This document shows, in pieces, positions 1 to 14,278 of a stretch of DNA of 64,000 bases (position 1 is its first letter; every line of letters begins with the position of its first letter). The position numbers and the translations under genes were made by a program. The stretch is from Patiria miniata (lineage: Eukaryota > Echinodermata > Asteroidea > Valvatida > Asterinidae), in NCBI RefSeq assembly GCF_015706575.1, contig NW_024037059.1, forward strand, positions 41,639,058-41,703,057. Direction: 5' to 3'. The notes beneath the pieces were generated by a model. The model saw only the letters and a program-made list of their open reading frames with translations, did not search any database and was not told where the DNA came from.

Positions 1-2483
1 AAAACCCTTCTGGTTTGAAGATGTTTTTAAACATGATATTCCCTAAGTAAAACTTGGGATTAGGAGAACAACACATTCATGAACCCCCTCAAATGCCTTT
101 TCTAAAAAGTGGAGAAAAAAGTGACCCTCGTATGACGTATGTATAAGTGTCCATGATTCTGGAGAAAAAAAAACATGCATCTGTTTCGAAAATTCCAAGC
201 ATTTATTTTGAACTGCGAGATATCGCAATGTAACCAGTTGGTATTCAGGCTTCATAGTCAGACTTGTGATGATGCAATCATAATTGACAACAGCTTGCCA
301 AGAAAAGCTGACTTGCTGTGAACTTGTGGTTTACAAACCAGGAAGCAAGTGGGAGATCTAAACCAGGAGTCTTATTAAAAAGTCTGGGAACAGATGTCCT
401 TCAAGACAGTTCTCTTCGACCTTAAGTTCACTGGTTCTCGAGCAACCTCTCCGCAAATTGGCATCAGATACACTTGAGTCATAGCTGTACTTCCAGACTT
501 CCAGAGAATGATATGAAAAACAGTAAACGTAGTTATTAAAGTGACTATTGTTTCCTGCAGGAAGTGCTGGCTCTGTATTTCCCACTGAGATCTAATTACA
601 GCTTAAAAAATAACAGAAACTACAGATGTTAATCGTGTACCTAGAGGGTGAGTCTAAAAAGCGGAACCCAAACCCCAGAAAATATATTTTATATTTCAAA
701 AAATTTGTAGCACCAAAAATAATTGTGACTGGATAGCCAATTTCATAAAATACTTTTAGATGAAAAAAATACTGAAATTGCTCAATCCGTTCAAAGAACA
801 TCACTATTTGAACGCAATGACCCTTAAACCTGTTTTGTCCGGAAAAAAAGCAAGAATTTATTGTGTGTTTTGACTGTTTGGAACAACAAAGAAAATGACA
901 CAGAATACAACTGTTGTACATTTGTACACAATATCTTTATTAACAACACTGCATAGGCAAACAATATGATTTATAAAATCAACTGTTTTTCAAAAGACGG
1001 GCCTTCAAAAGGACTTTGTTGAATATTTTTTTACTTTTAAAGTTAGGTTTTATCGCTGGTGATGTTTGAAGACAACTGTGACGACGATTCTTGAAATCGC
1101 ACTTTTGGACGAAAGAGGTTTTAGGGTCATTGTGTTGAAATGGTGATATACTTTGAACTGATTTTGCAATTTCAGTATTTTTTTCCATCTAAAAGTAGTT
1201 TGTGAAGTTGGCTTTCCAGGCATTATTATTTTTGGTGCAACACATTTTTTTAAATATGAAATATATTTTGTGGGGTTTGGGTTCCGCTTTTTTGACTCAC
1301 CCTGTATATATGCTAATGCATTTTTTCTGAATCAGTATATGGACAGTACTTCTGTTTTTTGTGTGTTGAAGTTGAACTAATTAGTGACAGGTGTTATGCA
1401 TATGTTCACAGCATCTGCTGAGGACCAGAACCAATTCTGAGTTAATGAGGGTTTGGGCAAGAGGAGAAAACAAATTAAACACAGAGAAAATGAATTTGCA
1501 GATATCCAGTGACATTTATGGTCGAAGAGGTTTGTGTTTCATGCAGTCACAGAATGGCAAATTTCCTATTAAGGCTTGTCCATAAAAACTCCTTGTTCCA
1601 AGTTTGTATACAATAAACATGTTTTACGCCAAGCTTGAAAAACATGTCTGGGAAAGCGTGCAGTGGCACTCTCAAACTCCCAGTTATCAATAAACAAAAC
1701 ATGACCCATGGTAAGAAAAACCTGGGTTGAATAACATCCGGGTTCAGAGAGCTCAATATTGAAAAAAGAAAAGCTTTCAACCAGGCATGTATTTCAAGTT
1801 TTGTGTCTGTATGTTTGAACTGGGGTTATTGGTTTTTATTTCCTCTGTTTGGAATTTGATGAAGTTGCATCAGAGCAAGAATTGCAAGATGATAATGTTC
1901 ATGTACTTCCTGTTGGCTTCTGATAAACAGCTAGGCTGGTAGCACCTGGTTGTGGGGCAGACAGTGGTGATTGCATTGAAACAATGGGCATTGTTGGCAT
2001 AAATCTAAGGTCATCAAAGATTATTATCTCGAAGAGAGAGAGAGAGAGAGAGAAAAACCACTTTGTCACCTGTAGCCATGCTGAATCGTGATTCTTTGAA
2101 TTAATGCACACAATATTGTAAAACTTGAGAAATCATGAGGTCTCAAAACGAAAAAATATCAAAGAAGGATTTGAAAAAAAAATGATTTCCATCAAGGAAC
2201 ACGATCCAGCATATTTGCTCCAAAGGTGACAATTGGTTATTATAAACTTAACTCAGAGGAATTTACAAACCGATTTCAAGAAAGTAGATGGTTATATTCA
2301 ACCTTGGACTTGCAAACCATTCTTTCCAAAACTTGAACAGAACCAAAAAAAAAAAGAGGAGACAAAAACTGAATGTGTTAAAAAAATAATGTGATGAATG
2401 ACTGTATTGTGTTTTGACTGAGATGTTCTGCAGCGCTTCAGCTAGCGCTTTCACAATTGATCTAATTTTACGACTGCATACAG
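1..2483. other. Non-coding DNA upstream of the first recognised SLC16 exon
   Basis: No convincing exon was found on either strand. Apparent reading frames here are short, AT-rich and without family resemblance. The stretch holds a foldback MITE (644-1304) and a GA dinucleotide run (about 2031-2054). It is probably an intron of the transporter gene that follows, because the first recognised exon begins deep inside the protein; the missing 5' exons should lie before the window start. That is inference. Confidence 0.55.
644..1304. mobile_element. Foldback MITE with AGGGTGAGT ends (copy 1, 661 bp)
   Basis: The two ends are long inverted repeats. The left arm starts GAGGGTGAGTCTAAAAAGCG and the right arm ends with the matching GACTCACCCTG; both run into AACCCAAACCCC or its complement, and similarity continues patchily to the middle. 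TA flanks both sides (642-643 and 1305-1306), which fits a TA target duplication. No transposase frame is present. The terminal 25-30 bases match the element at 25463-25975, so the two share one transposition source. Superfamily is unassigned; Tc1/mariner-like is possible because of the TA. Confidence 0.75.
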
Positions 2484-5400
2484 GTTAGCTTTCTGAATAC
2501 CCTGGGTTTAAGCGTGAAGACCTCTGCCTTCACGCTGAGCATGATGGGCGTGGGGGAGTTTGTGGGCACAACTCTGTGCGTGCTGCTCGGTGACCGCGTT
2601 CCTCTCTTAAAGATGGAGGTGCTTGCGATCGCTACTCTTGGGGCCGCCCTGGCGACGGCTGCCCTCACCGTGATAACTGTCTATCCAGGAGTGCTAACTC
2701 TTGTTATAGGTAAACTTATCTACCTGGGAAGATTGCTGTAATAAATAACGTGTATCTGTTTCGCAGAGTTTTAGGAGAGTTTGTCGCATTTTGTTTTCTC
2801 CCCATATCCGTAATTCTTTGCATCAAAAGTTGTACAGATGGTGACGACCATAATGTATTGTAGTAATGCAGTTGCAGATCCAGCCTCGTACCGAAACTTA
2901 AGAAGAGTAATAAGGAAATTTTTTGGGTGATTTTGATGTCCCTTAGAAATTTTTGAACACTATTTTCTAAAAAAAAAAAAAACAAGCTGAATTTTGGAAG
3001 CAATTTTGAGGAAAATTTAATGAAATCTCGATGAGTTTTGTAAAAGTTCATTCAATTGGGGATTTTGTTTTCTTTCTTGGGTCAGACCATTTATTTTCGG
3101 TGGGGGATGCAAGGAACCACCCATGTAGTGATGTAGATAGAAAACACAAGTTATATGTCATGTAAAAGCCTGTGAACCGACGGAAGGCTTTTAATATAAA
3201 GTGTATTTCCTTGAGCTTTGGTGGGATTCTTTTCTCACTGATGGGACCTTTTTGCATAATTATATTTCCAAGCCAAGGTATGCATGGTTCATTAACAGGA
3301 CATTGAACACTTCGTTAATGGTGGTAGTTGTCACACCTGTTTTTTAATTGCCCCCATATTTTTCGTGTCGGTCCACGCAGGTTCGGTGCAGTAAGGGGTT
3401 TTATTAAGGAGTGGTTTGGAATACCCGTGCTTGAAGCTATTTCAGGTATATTTAGCACGCTGGTTACTGCATAGTATTGTCCTTGAAGTGTCAAGATTTA
3501 AAAAAAATAATTCTTCTGGTGGATTACAGGTCTGCATGTTATTTCTGCTTGTTTCTTGAAGAAAATTCCAATATATGATGCAGGTGCTCCAACATTTATC
3601 AACCTGTGTTAGTTTTAGTTCAGTGTCTAATTTCCTTCTCTTCTGAAAACGGAGTTTTCAAGTTTGATTTTCTTAAGTCTCAAATTGGACAGACTCTAAA
3701 TTACCACACCTCACATTAATCCATATCCTCCTCACTTTAACTCTTTACCTTTTTCATTGTATAAGAAATGTGGAAAGAAACTATAGAAAGTTCTATCGTT
3801 CTTGTGGATAATAATACAAAATATGCAAGGAATATCCAGTGTTTTCATGCGGGTATCTATTCCTTTGTCCATTGTTTCTCGAGGTATCACGATAACAGCA
3901 GGGTTGATGAAACCAGAAACACAATCTGGTTACAATACAAAAGTAAGGCTATTGGCAAAAGACTGGTATAGGCCGGGTACCGGTAGTTTAATCAGGATAT
4001 CACTTCCTGTATTACTGCACGTTTCGCAATTACCGGATGACACCCAGAAACAGAACTGAAAGAAGAGTTGTTTATCCTGCTTGTTTACAACATGTCAACA
4101 TCTAATGTATCATTCGGAGATAGGTATCGATTTAGTCTGTGATTCAGATTTCATTTAACATTTAACATAGTCATCTTTCTACTTGATGATTTCCTCTTCG
4201 TTTGTCCCCTTTCCCCTTTAAAAAAAAACAACCTATCTGACAATTAATCATTATCTGGCTTTTGTTACGTGTGATAGAAGTTACGAAGGCTCATTGTTTC
4301 ACAAATATTCCACTTGTTCAAATATATTCCACTTGTTCAAATATACATCAATATATTCCAACTACAGACAATACGAAAGAAGAGGCAAACTCGTATTTAT
4401 GACAGTATGCTTCAAGCTTGACCATATGGTCAAAACAATTTGCACTTTATAAATTCCATTACTATCGCAAATTATACTATTTGGGAGACATTTTAGCGGG
4501 GGAGGTTTACCTTTTGGGGACATGTGGAATTAGGCAGACAATTTAAAGTCTCTCTGCCTCAGCTCCTATTTACAGCCAGACATGTACTGTCGCAAATTGG
4601 CTTGATATCGATTGCTCATGGTCCATTGAATTAGTAAAAAAATACCGGAATTCGTGGGTGTAGGGTAAGGGAAATTTGAGTTAGGGGTCAGGAAATTCGG
4701 ATTGTTATTTGTGCACACATCGATGGCAATGTTTACTTAATGGTATATTTTTTTGGTTATACTATTATAGTCATCAGTAGACCATGAAGGAAAGGGTAGA
4801 CTGAGTATGGACAGGATAATACGTGTACTGTGCATACCTGCAAATATGCATGGCCTTGACCAAGGTTGATTGTGTCCCAGACTTACTCATTTGTACATCT
4901 ATCAATTTCTATGGCGTTCCCAGGGACCTATCTGGAGTAAAAGATCCCGGTTCTTTATTTAATATTAAAAAAATATATTTTAAAAAGTGCATGGTTTCAC
5001 ACTTCACCTGGGCTGCGTTGCACACGCAAAGGCAAAAATAAGGGAAGACACTTTCCATGAAATGACCTCTCAAATAAAACTAGGGCGTATCACTTGCAAA
5101 CGTAGTTGAACTGAAAATTTAATTAACAAAAACAAAATATAAAACATATTTTTGTTGATGAACTAAAAGTTTAATAAAAAAAAAAAAAATACATGAAAAA
5201 ATATTTTTAAGTAAACAATACCAATGAATACCAGTAGACTGAGAATTTTCAAAAATGTTTCAATGTTTATAATAAAGAAAAACATGATTACATTTGTTTT
5301 CACCCTAGAATGTTCAAAATTTTCAAATGATCTCCCAAGCAATTTTAAATGTGGAACAGGCAGAATACAGTTGGCTACAAGATTATAAAGCAGACAGTCC

Positions 5401-8007
5401 TCATTGTTCCATGATTTGCCAAGAGCGCGCACCATGCACCCTTTCCAAGGAAAGGACAGTGGAACTATGTGATCAAGTGTGCCGCCCCTAAAAAACACAT
5501 GTTGCGTTAGGCATTATATTTGGATCAAATTCTGAGTTGGTTTGGACAGTAATAGATTATGCAGTTCCAGACAGTAACTGATACAAGTAGATCAATTATA
5601 ATGAAATGCTTTGGCAGCCCAGATGGACTTTGAAACTTGCTGCAGACTCATAGAACGTCTAAATGTGGTGTTTTTATTGCTTGGAAGAGCAAGTGCACAG
5701 CAAAATACCATAGTCATGTACGTGTTTGTGTGGTACATTGTCTCTCTTAGTTCTTAAGCCCATTAATTCACTCGATGTTGATTACAAAAATTGTAAATGC
5801 GCATAATTTGAACAGTAAACACATTTGTTTCTTAACAAAAAAGAAACAGCATCAGGTTTGCAGTTTCTGTAAAATACCTTAGAGTTAAAGAAATGAGAGG
5901 TGTTTTAGTACACGCTCTACACTGAGATATACATGACTTAGGTATTTTATGGTGCAAATTGCTTATCGGTATTTAAAATTAATGAGAAACGGAAACAGGT
6001 GTAAGTGCATTAAAAATGTAGTGATCAATTTGGGCTTAAAATGTAGTAAAATGTATGGTAACTGTTGAAGTATCTCGTTAAGTATACTGAGTAGATTTGT
6101 TTTAATTTTCAGACAATGAGGTAAGTGTGATTTTACATACATACATGTTCTCTTGTTTCCATTGTAGGAACAGTAATGTGGTTATGTACAGTTACTACAG
6201 TATACGACACACCAGGGTGATATCAGACATTTCACTAACACATCGACAACTTCATCATTTTCAACCTTGACCATTTTACCCCTCATGACTCACTTATTTT
6301 CAGGTTCTTTTAAAGACGCCAACGGGATTTCCTATTTTTTTTCTTTACCATCTCTGTAATAATTTTAATGGGACATTCATCTTAAGCCCCTAGCACATTG
6401 CACCTGTTTTTATCGTTTCGCAGTTTTGCTTTTTTTCTGGGAAAACTAATTAGGCCTATAATCGTCGTCCTTTTCCTTCCAAGTTTCTTTCGGTGACAGA
6501 TGTTTCGGTCATTGTAAAATAAAGGGAATTTTTTTTTTAAGATGGTGATACAAACTCTTTTGGGGCTGGGATAAATGATGTTAATGATTTGTCTATCTTT
6601 ACATTGAGCCCCTCCTTCCCACCCCCCGCCCCCCCCAAAAAATTCTTCACATTTCATTTATAACTTGTGGTCATTATATCATGTTTAACGTGAGAATTTG
6701 GATGTTGGAACTGCCTGCTTTGACTATAATCTGAAATTTAACTGATGCGATTTGAAATTTGAAAAACCTTTGGGCCCAATATATATGTGAAATAAGCTCC
6801 CAATTTGAAAAGTCAAGCCTTAACTTTGATTAATTTTGAAGTATTGTGTATTCTATTCATGAAGGCCAGACGTTAACACAAATTTAATTTCAGTTTTTCA
6901 TGTGTAAGAGTGACATGGCTTGAATGTTGTAGAAGTTGAAAATCCGGACACATCAGCATGTCGGTTGTCATTTGCATCCACATTATATAGACGACACGTG
7001 ATCCCCTACCTGGCCCCCTCCAATGGCGAAAGCATTGTGCTAGCTACTGTACAAAGCTGCTTCTCCATTGCAGATTATCTGAACAAAAGCATGCACAATG
7101 CTTTCGCCATTGAAGGGGGACTCCGTGATAGAATTGATAGCGTGCTCCGAATGGTCTGTTAATGGCTGGCCTTCAAATCACTCTGTGCAGAAGCCTGTCA
7201 CTAGAGCTCATGCTGATTTTTCTCTTGTGTAGTGCTGGGCTTGTGCCGTGCCATCTACAACCTGATGGTGTTCCCGTCCGTTATTGAGTGCATGGGCAAG
7301 CAGCGCAAGCTGGAATGCTGCTCCATCTCCTCCATGATGTGTGGCATCGGATATCTTCCCGGAGGAGTTATTGGAGGTCAGTTGGACATATTCTGATTTT
7401 TTAAAAATTAATTAATTGATTTATTTTATTTGGGAAAGAGGGAATAATTGATGTATCAATGTGAGGAGAACTGAGTATGTTCACTGTTGGTTGGGAGCTT
7501 GTCGCCTTCGGTGACAGTGTAATCTCAACGGCTAAGACTATGATTCAGACGATTTATAGTCAAAACCAGGAAATCAAATTGTTGGAGTTTTCACTTGGTC
7601 TCCACTTGAAGATTTTTTTTCAAATTATTTCACTCTAAATCATCATGTCCCTAGAGTACAACTCTGGAGGTTTAGATTAACCACACTCAACAAGGTGTGG
7701 CCACTGTGGATCTCTGCTTTGGCTTAGTCCTCTCTAATTGGCCACCTGTCTAATTGAAACTACCGTTACAGGTGCCTTGTTTGACGCCACCGGCTCCTAT
7801 TTGTACTCCCTGCTGGTCTGCGTCGCCCTGTACCTTACCTCCAGCCTCCTGTTGGTCTGGTGTGCGTACCGCTTCCGTCGTGCCAGACGGACCCAGGGCG
7901 AAATGATCGACCAATCAGCAGAGAGCAAGGGAAAGGGCGACAAAGGGAGCGAGGTTGAACAGAACCAGGAGGTTTACGTGGTCGAAACGATCATGACCAC
8001 GGTGTAG
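2484..8007 (+). CDS. SLC16-type monocarboxylate transporter, C-terminal part (3 exons)
   Basis: Exons are 2484-2709, 7233-7376 and 7772-8007 (stop TAG 8005-8007). All junctions are GT-AG and both internal junctions are phase 1. The product is a major-facilitator carrier of the plasma membrane; family members move lactate, pyruvate, other monocarboxylates or related solutes, usually with protons. Only the last four to five membrane helices are seen. The diagnostic part crosses the second junction, GGALFDATGSY, close to the GGxLxDATGxY motif before the last helix of SLC16 proteins, followed by a helix with LTSSLLLVW and a basic, hydrophilic cytosolic tail of about 45 residues. The 2484 acceptor is inferred from an in-frame continuation of a helix (VSFLNTLGLSVK). 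The N-terminal half is not in the window. The SLC16 subfamily and substrate cannot be told from this fragment. Confidence 0.8.
7013..7121. mobile_element. Short foldback element (about 110 bp) in an SLC16 intron
   Basis: The left arm (about 7013-7042, containing AATGGCGAAAGCATTGTGC) is answered by its complement at about 7089-7121 (GCACAATGCTTTCGCCATT), each continued by a C-rich or G-rich end. The arms flank a loop of about 45 bases. No coding capacity. This is a MITE-like hairpin about 110 bases upstream of the exon at 7233. Confidence 0.6.
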
Positions 8008-10232
8008 TTATCGAAAACACAATTGAGTTAGCAAGTTCAGACGAACAGAAGAAAGTGTGCTAGAAACGTCTTGGCCACTTCTACGCAATCGCATGAGTAA
8101 AACTTTGTCTTGTGAGTAAAGTGCAGCATTTTTTTTTTCGTGTTAATGGCGTCAATTTAGTGTAAGCAGCATGAACATGAATCCCAGTAAGCACTGCTTT
8201 TGCTGATTCATAATTGAAATCGGAAACAGGTGCATGTTTCTAGCATTTTTTGTTGTCAGCGAATTTTATCATGAAAATTACAGTTGATGTGAACCTGTTA
8301 CATACATCAATCAATATGATATTCATGACGTTTGCGGTTGTAAACTGTTGTTTTTGAGTGGTTTTTTTTTTAAACATGTTCAGCAGGTGCCTGACCTTGG
8401 TCCTGTAATTTTCCATTTAGATGACGCACTGCCACAAGTTATGATGATAATCGATGATGTCACATTAATATTAACATGACCAAAACGTGGGATTTAGTTT
8501 CGATGGGGCATAGCTTGAACAAAATTATAATGCCTTTTATAGTATTCGAGTATGCCTATTATATTTTCGGCTAAAATAGGTAACACAGATTCCTGTTCAT
8601 ATTATCAACAACTTGGCGTGGATTGTCGGGGAAATTAAATTAAATTGATTGAGCGAAACTGCTTCAGACTTGCTTGTCAGTAAACTTCCAGTTTACACAT
8701 TAAGCAGCACCAATTGAGCAACTTCACAGTCAACAAAAAAGGGTTTTGAGAACATGATAATAAGCTGATGCCCAGTTTGTTGTAAAGCTAATCATAGTTA
8801 TTCGTGGGAGTATTTCTTATCTGTATTTGTAAGTTATATTAGAAAGAAATAGTTCAACTATGCTGAGTCTAAGTCTTATTTCTGTTATTAGGTTACTTCT
8901 TGCAACAGTATATACTTGCCCTTTTAAATAGTCTCTTTGTTAAAAAAAATCACTTTATTCTCTATGAAGTATGTGCATTAGTTAAAGGTATTTTGTAAGA
9001 GTCAATATATGTGGATGTAGATTCCTGTTTAATGTACGTGTAGGCCTACGTTATTTGTTTTGTCCCACGAGAGTTATATGCTCCTGGGTTTCTGCTCTGA
9101 CGAATCACAGTCAGAAACAAGATTCACAAGCTTACTTTTGGTTGTGGAAAAGAAATTGGAGAAATGACTGAATTCCTAACTTGAGTGAAGTTCATAAGAC
9201 GCGATTTTTGATTTTTGTTTATTTATTTTTGAATATATTGCCAACTTAAACTATTATCATGCAATAAGACCGCAATCGGAGAGAGCAAATGATAGAACTT
9301 GTGGAGAAACAAAAATTATAAAGATTTTATAAGGACTTAATTGATACAAATCAAACAGACTTAGTTTTGTTAATAATATAAATAAACACGATTTCACTGT
9401 GTGACACATTTTTAAAGTATCTTAAAAAACAAGTTATATTTTGATGTTGACTGCCTTTTATTAAATGGGATTAGTCATTCCTTGCTTACATTTATACATG
9501 TATTACTCTTCATTTTAAACAGAGGAAAATTATCTAAACAAATTTATAGATCTCTTAAGAATAACTAGTTATAGGTCCCGACACTTAAATTTGATAAAAA
9601 TTCTTGTACAGAATTATGTATACATCTGTGTGAATGCTCAAATTGAGCACAAACGCTGTTTCGCGCTTAAGAATAAATATGTAGGTTGCTATTGGTGTGC
9701 ATTGCTTAGTCTTGTTTAAGCAACTTAAAAAAAGGTGTTTTGTGCTTCGGAAATAAAGGACAAGCATTCAGAAACTTTGCCTCGAAACGACTGGTGGTTT
9801 TCGTCCAAAATTTTCCAACCTTTTTTTGGTAATTATTCACTATCATCTAATGCTGTGATTCCTTAAATCTGGACAAAAATACTTGGCTTACGAGCATCGA
9901 AGTTCAATAAAATTTTTTTTTCCATAATTTTAAAAATCTTTATGAAACTAACCGTGTTTAAGAATTGGATACATTTTGAGAAATCCAGAAACCCCGAAAT
10001 TGGTATGTTAGTCGTAAGTTAGTACGAAATTGTCATAAAATAGTGAAATTGGTTTTCAATACTTGTCATTTTTGATGAAACATTTTGCACCAGATTTTAA
10101 AGAAGGAGACATTTCCAGACCATACAAGTCATGTACATGTACATTGTGTGTACTTAATACTTAATACAGATCCCAAGCTGGACATCGCGTATTGCTGTAA
10201 TAGCTTCCACGTTGCTAGACTTGCTGGTGGGC
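8008..10232. other. Convergent intergenic spacer, SLC16 3' UTR and PTER 3' flank
   Basis: AT-rich, with no supported exon. It follows the stop of the plus-strand transporter and precedes the stop of the minus-strand PTER copy, so both 3' untranslated regions lie here. Plus-strand AATAAA hexamers at 9381-9386 and 9752-9757 are candidate polyadenylation signals for the transporter; neither is proven. Confidence 0.5.
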
Positions 10233-13200
10233 TCAGTTGAACGTCAACCATCTCTGGGGGTTGGTCTTCATGAATTTATCGATGACGTCTTGGGACAGAC
10301 CTCTGGCCCGCATCTTGGGCAGGACATGGAGGCTTATATGAGACAGACCGTGGCCACCGTACTTCATCTATGGAGATAGAAGATGAGAAGTGAAAGTTTA
10401 AACATGGATATGTCTTTGACAATCATTTTGCATTTTCGTAACGCAGTATTTGACAGCTAGAGTTGGAGTGGCTCGGGGGCTGATGGCTAGTCCATTGTCA
10501 TCTGAAGACCTCCCGTTATCAATGAAATGCCCTGCAGGCCTTGGACAGCTGATGTGCAGTTCATTTCGGTTACTTAATACCTTTGTGTATTGGCTCTTTT
10601 AGAGCCGTCTTCTTTATATCAGGTGTTCCGTCCATGTTAAATGTCTTTTTTGTGTGCAGAGTTCAGTCCTGCCAAATTTGCAGCGTGTCATATCCAAACT
10701 GGAATAGACCGAGAAAAGAGCATGGAGACTTACCATTTGATGTCTTCCGTGGAAGTCGTGAGATATGACCACTCTGTCTTCCAGCCCTTCCTCCACAAGA
10801 CATTTGATCATCTGGATTCTTTGTCCGTCGTTCATGGAGTCGATCTCCGGGTTGTACTGGCAGTGCGCCACTTCTGTGCCGAAGAAATCAAACTCCAGGA
10901 GGGTGCCCAGCTCGGCAAACTCAAGCAGAGACTCTTGGGCGAAGAAAGATGCTGAAGAAAGAAGAGAGGCTAATAACAGATCGAGATCTTACAGATTGTT
11001 GTAGCTATCTAATTTGTGTGACTGTTCAAACTAATGTCCTTCGGGTGTCTTTCAAGATCAAGTCCTAGTGAAGCCCGTAAGTCCTTAAATGATTTCTCTG
11101 AATGGCCCTAAAATTATCAAACTTAACCTTGAGAAAGAAAAGACTCATTCTAAGAATGAGTGGACTGCAACCAGAAGCTAAGGAATACAGGCCAAAGGCC
11201 CAAAGGGTCTAACATTTTCGAAAGTTTTCTTCCAGTAATTTAATGTGCCATATGTTCGTCATCAAAGCAGCATCACTGTGATCTGGTATGGAGCCAGCTG
11301 CAAAAAAATTCTTGAAGACGACTGATTGCATGAGAATGGCTCCTTAATCCCTGGCCATGATTCTGAACTAATTATCGCAATGATAGACTTGCTCTTGGCG
11401 CATTCTTGTTATTGATAAAACGAAATACATTAAAGTAAGGTAGCACTTTAAATGACAAACTTTATAAGACGAAGAACAGTTTAGGGGCTTGTAACTTTGT
11501 AAGAGCAATTGCTATTAATTTCTAACACCCATCATCCGTTTAAGTGTTGTCACTGAAGACTCAAAAAATGGAATATATTATAGGATATAGAATATTGAAA
11601 CATCATTGTCTTACTGTCCAGATGACACATGACGATCTTGTCCACCTGCGCCCCAGCCTCCTGCAAGACTCTGACTGCTTCCTCGGGGGACCTGGCATCC
11701 GCGCCTGGGTGGATGGAGACCGGGCAGCCCAGCTGAGACTGCACGCTGGCCGTGGCGCGAAGAATCTTCCTCTCGTTAGCTGGAACAAGGACGAGTGAGG
11801 AGTACCATTAAATCAATAATTTCTTCTACTACTATTAAACCAAAAGGATTTCTCCAGATGTAATGATTACTGTTTGGCTATACCGCTAGACTGTGTCATA
11901 ATAATGCACCGATCAGTCTTTACCTAATTTTACTCGTCAAACAATTTTAAGGCGCCAAATGCTCCAGTAAGAGCAAACTACAATCTACACGTGCAAACTT
12001 TGTGAAGTTGTAGAGCGCCCACTCGTGGCATTCATTATAACGTTTAAGTCAAGGTTTGCCGTTTGAATATAGTTGAAAATTGTGTCTAAAAGCTAATAAT
12101 CATACAGATGTATGTGATTCCTATTTCCTTGTATGCTTTTCCCGTTAAATATCTGATCAGCAGTCAAACCCGCTTTTGTAACGATGCTCGGCACGATTTG
12201 GTGGTCTCAACACTAACCTGTCATTGGCCATGAACAGCCAATCTCCCCGATGAGTCCACAGCGTCCTGCGCTACCATCAGCTCCTTCCAAGATGTCAGAG
12301 GTCAACAGCCTCTCAACCTCTTCCTGGGTCATCCCGTTGACTTCTGTTGGATGCGTGCTTGCATAGTAGTACCCTGAAGACAAAGTTGACACTAAGACGA
12401 GTTAGTGAACAAAACGTGATAAGCGCCATTTTGTTCCCTTTTATAATCCCGCTCTGCACTGGCTGCCCAAGGTCAACTTTGACGGATTTTATAAAGTTAA
12501 AAACAATTTAGCCTAAGAAGACACTAAAGCCAAAAATGGAGTTTGGAAACAACTGATAGGCCTATATTGATGTTTTATTCTGACCACGACGTGAAGGGTG
12601 AAGTTGTGAAGTGGGTTATTTTATGAAAAGTGAGTAACGGAGCACCGGCAGCTTCAAATCGCTATACCGAACGATCGCTATTACGATCAATTTCCGTGGA
12701 TCCCGCGATGTTCGTTATAGCGGCGTTTCACTGTGTTGCTGAAAGTTGCCATCGACTGACCACAATATCTTATATGTAAACAAAATGTAACCTGTCTATA
12801 ATTATTGGCTCGGCGATCAGGGGTAGTAAATATAATCATATTTTACTCTGATCCTACCATTAATCTGTTCTCTTCTCACCTGTTCCAGCGATGATGTTCA
12901 CCCCCGATGCTTTGGAGAAGTCGACCAGTTTGCCCACGTTGCGATCCAGCCCGTAGATCGTCTGCTCGACAACAGACTGGCAACCGTTCTCCTTCAGGTA
13001 CAGCAGCTCGTCGATGAGGGCGCTGTCTTCGTTCATCAGCAGACAGCTGTTCCGAAAGCTGTAGCTGTTTTTAACACAAGACATGATCATCTGGGTACGG
13101 TTGGTCAATTTTCTTGTATGTGCTACTTTACATCAGTCTAGTTCCCTGATTTTTCAAAATTAGCAGTATCTTAAATAATGTCAAAGATTGTCATACATCA

Positions 13201-14278
13201 TGCTTTAAGTTTTAGGTTTATTTACTCATAATAAACTTTAATGCGACTCATCTTTGGCCATGGATTGAGGAATATGCCCAAAGCGTTTCAGACAGCTGGT
13301 ACACATGTTCAAGGTGAAAACCCCGCCACTCTTTATACAAAATGATTGAGCAATTTAAGCGGATTCAGTTAAGATAAGATTGAATTAAATGTCCTTCTTT
13401 TCCCGTGTACTTCGTGGCATTACATCATGTCTGGATAAACACGGCTGTTCTGTTTGCCTGTGTGGTTTGACTTACGGATTTTGGCGCAACCAGTACAGGT
13501 TATCCATTGTGATGGGCCATTTACATTTGGCCCGGGCCTTGTCGCAGGTCGGCTCCTCGTAGTAACAGGTGAAATCTGCGTACAGGTGTTCATGGCTGAG
13601 GGTGTAGCCTAAATCCACTGGGTCAATAGGACCGAGAACTGGTGGAATGGAAGGTAGGGGTGTAAAAATGGTTACGAGGCAGGATTGTTTCAGGACAGAT
13701 GGGCACACTCCTGCTTAATGTCTTCAGTGTTATGACAGGCTGAACTGAATTTGGACAAAGTTGGTTTCTGAAGTAAATTTGATGAATTCATTCAAGGATC
13801 TCAGAAATTATAAGACACAGTGAAGACTTTGTGTCGGGTCGATCCATCAATCCTTCAACCTGCATGTCAAGTGGAATCTGTTAGTTGACAGATTGACCGT
13901 CTGTCTGTCTGTCAGTCGACCGGGAAATGAGGACATTTTTGTCGACCGGTAAAAAGGCAGCATAAAAAAAAGAAACACCGCACACACCTCCTTTGCTTTC
14001 AATAGTCGTGTTATAATAATTTGAGGTAAGACCACCATGCATGACCGAAGCCTTGGCATGATGGAGCTATATAGCTCCATGATCGTACTGACTCTGATGT
14101 GCCACTGGAGGTTGGAAAACAGAGGCAGTCTGGTCTGTAGGATATGAAGACACTAATGCGCTGATGCTGTCCCTAGTTTTGCTGTGCCTTATCATCTTAA
14201 AGATTGGTAAAACGGCGTTTTCAACAAAATTGAAATACTCCTACCTGTTAGTATCTTTCCTTTGAGTTCATCTGCCAT
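10233..14278 (-). CDS. pter: Phosphotriesterase-related protein (PTER), downstream tandem copy
   Basis: Coding exons in transcript order: 14245-14278, 13476-13638, 12880-13064, 12218-12373, 11615-11779, 10734-10951, 10233-10367. All introns are GT-AG and the phases join to 351 codons plus stop, against 349 residues in human PTER. The protein is an amidohydrolase-fold metal enzyme, cytosolic in animals; mouse and human PTER hydrolyse N-acetyltaurine. The expected metal ligands are all present: H27 and H29 (LSHEHL), E171 (GEIGCSWP, a Glu where bacterial phosphotriesterases carry a modified Lys), H203 (SIHPG), H232 (CHLD) and D300 (SHDFH). The C-terminal [10 protein letters not shown] and NPQRWLTFN segments also match the family. 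The start ATG has a good context (ACAATGG). The gene looks intact and is one of two tandem copies. Confidence 0.93.

Noticed and set aside
6920-7162. 80-codon frame just before an SLC16 exon
   Set aside because: Half of it is the foldback element 7013-7121 and it has no resemblance to the transporter.
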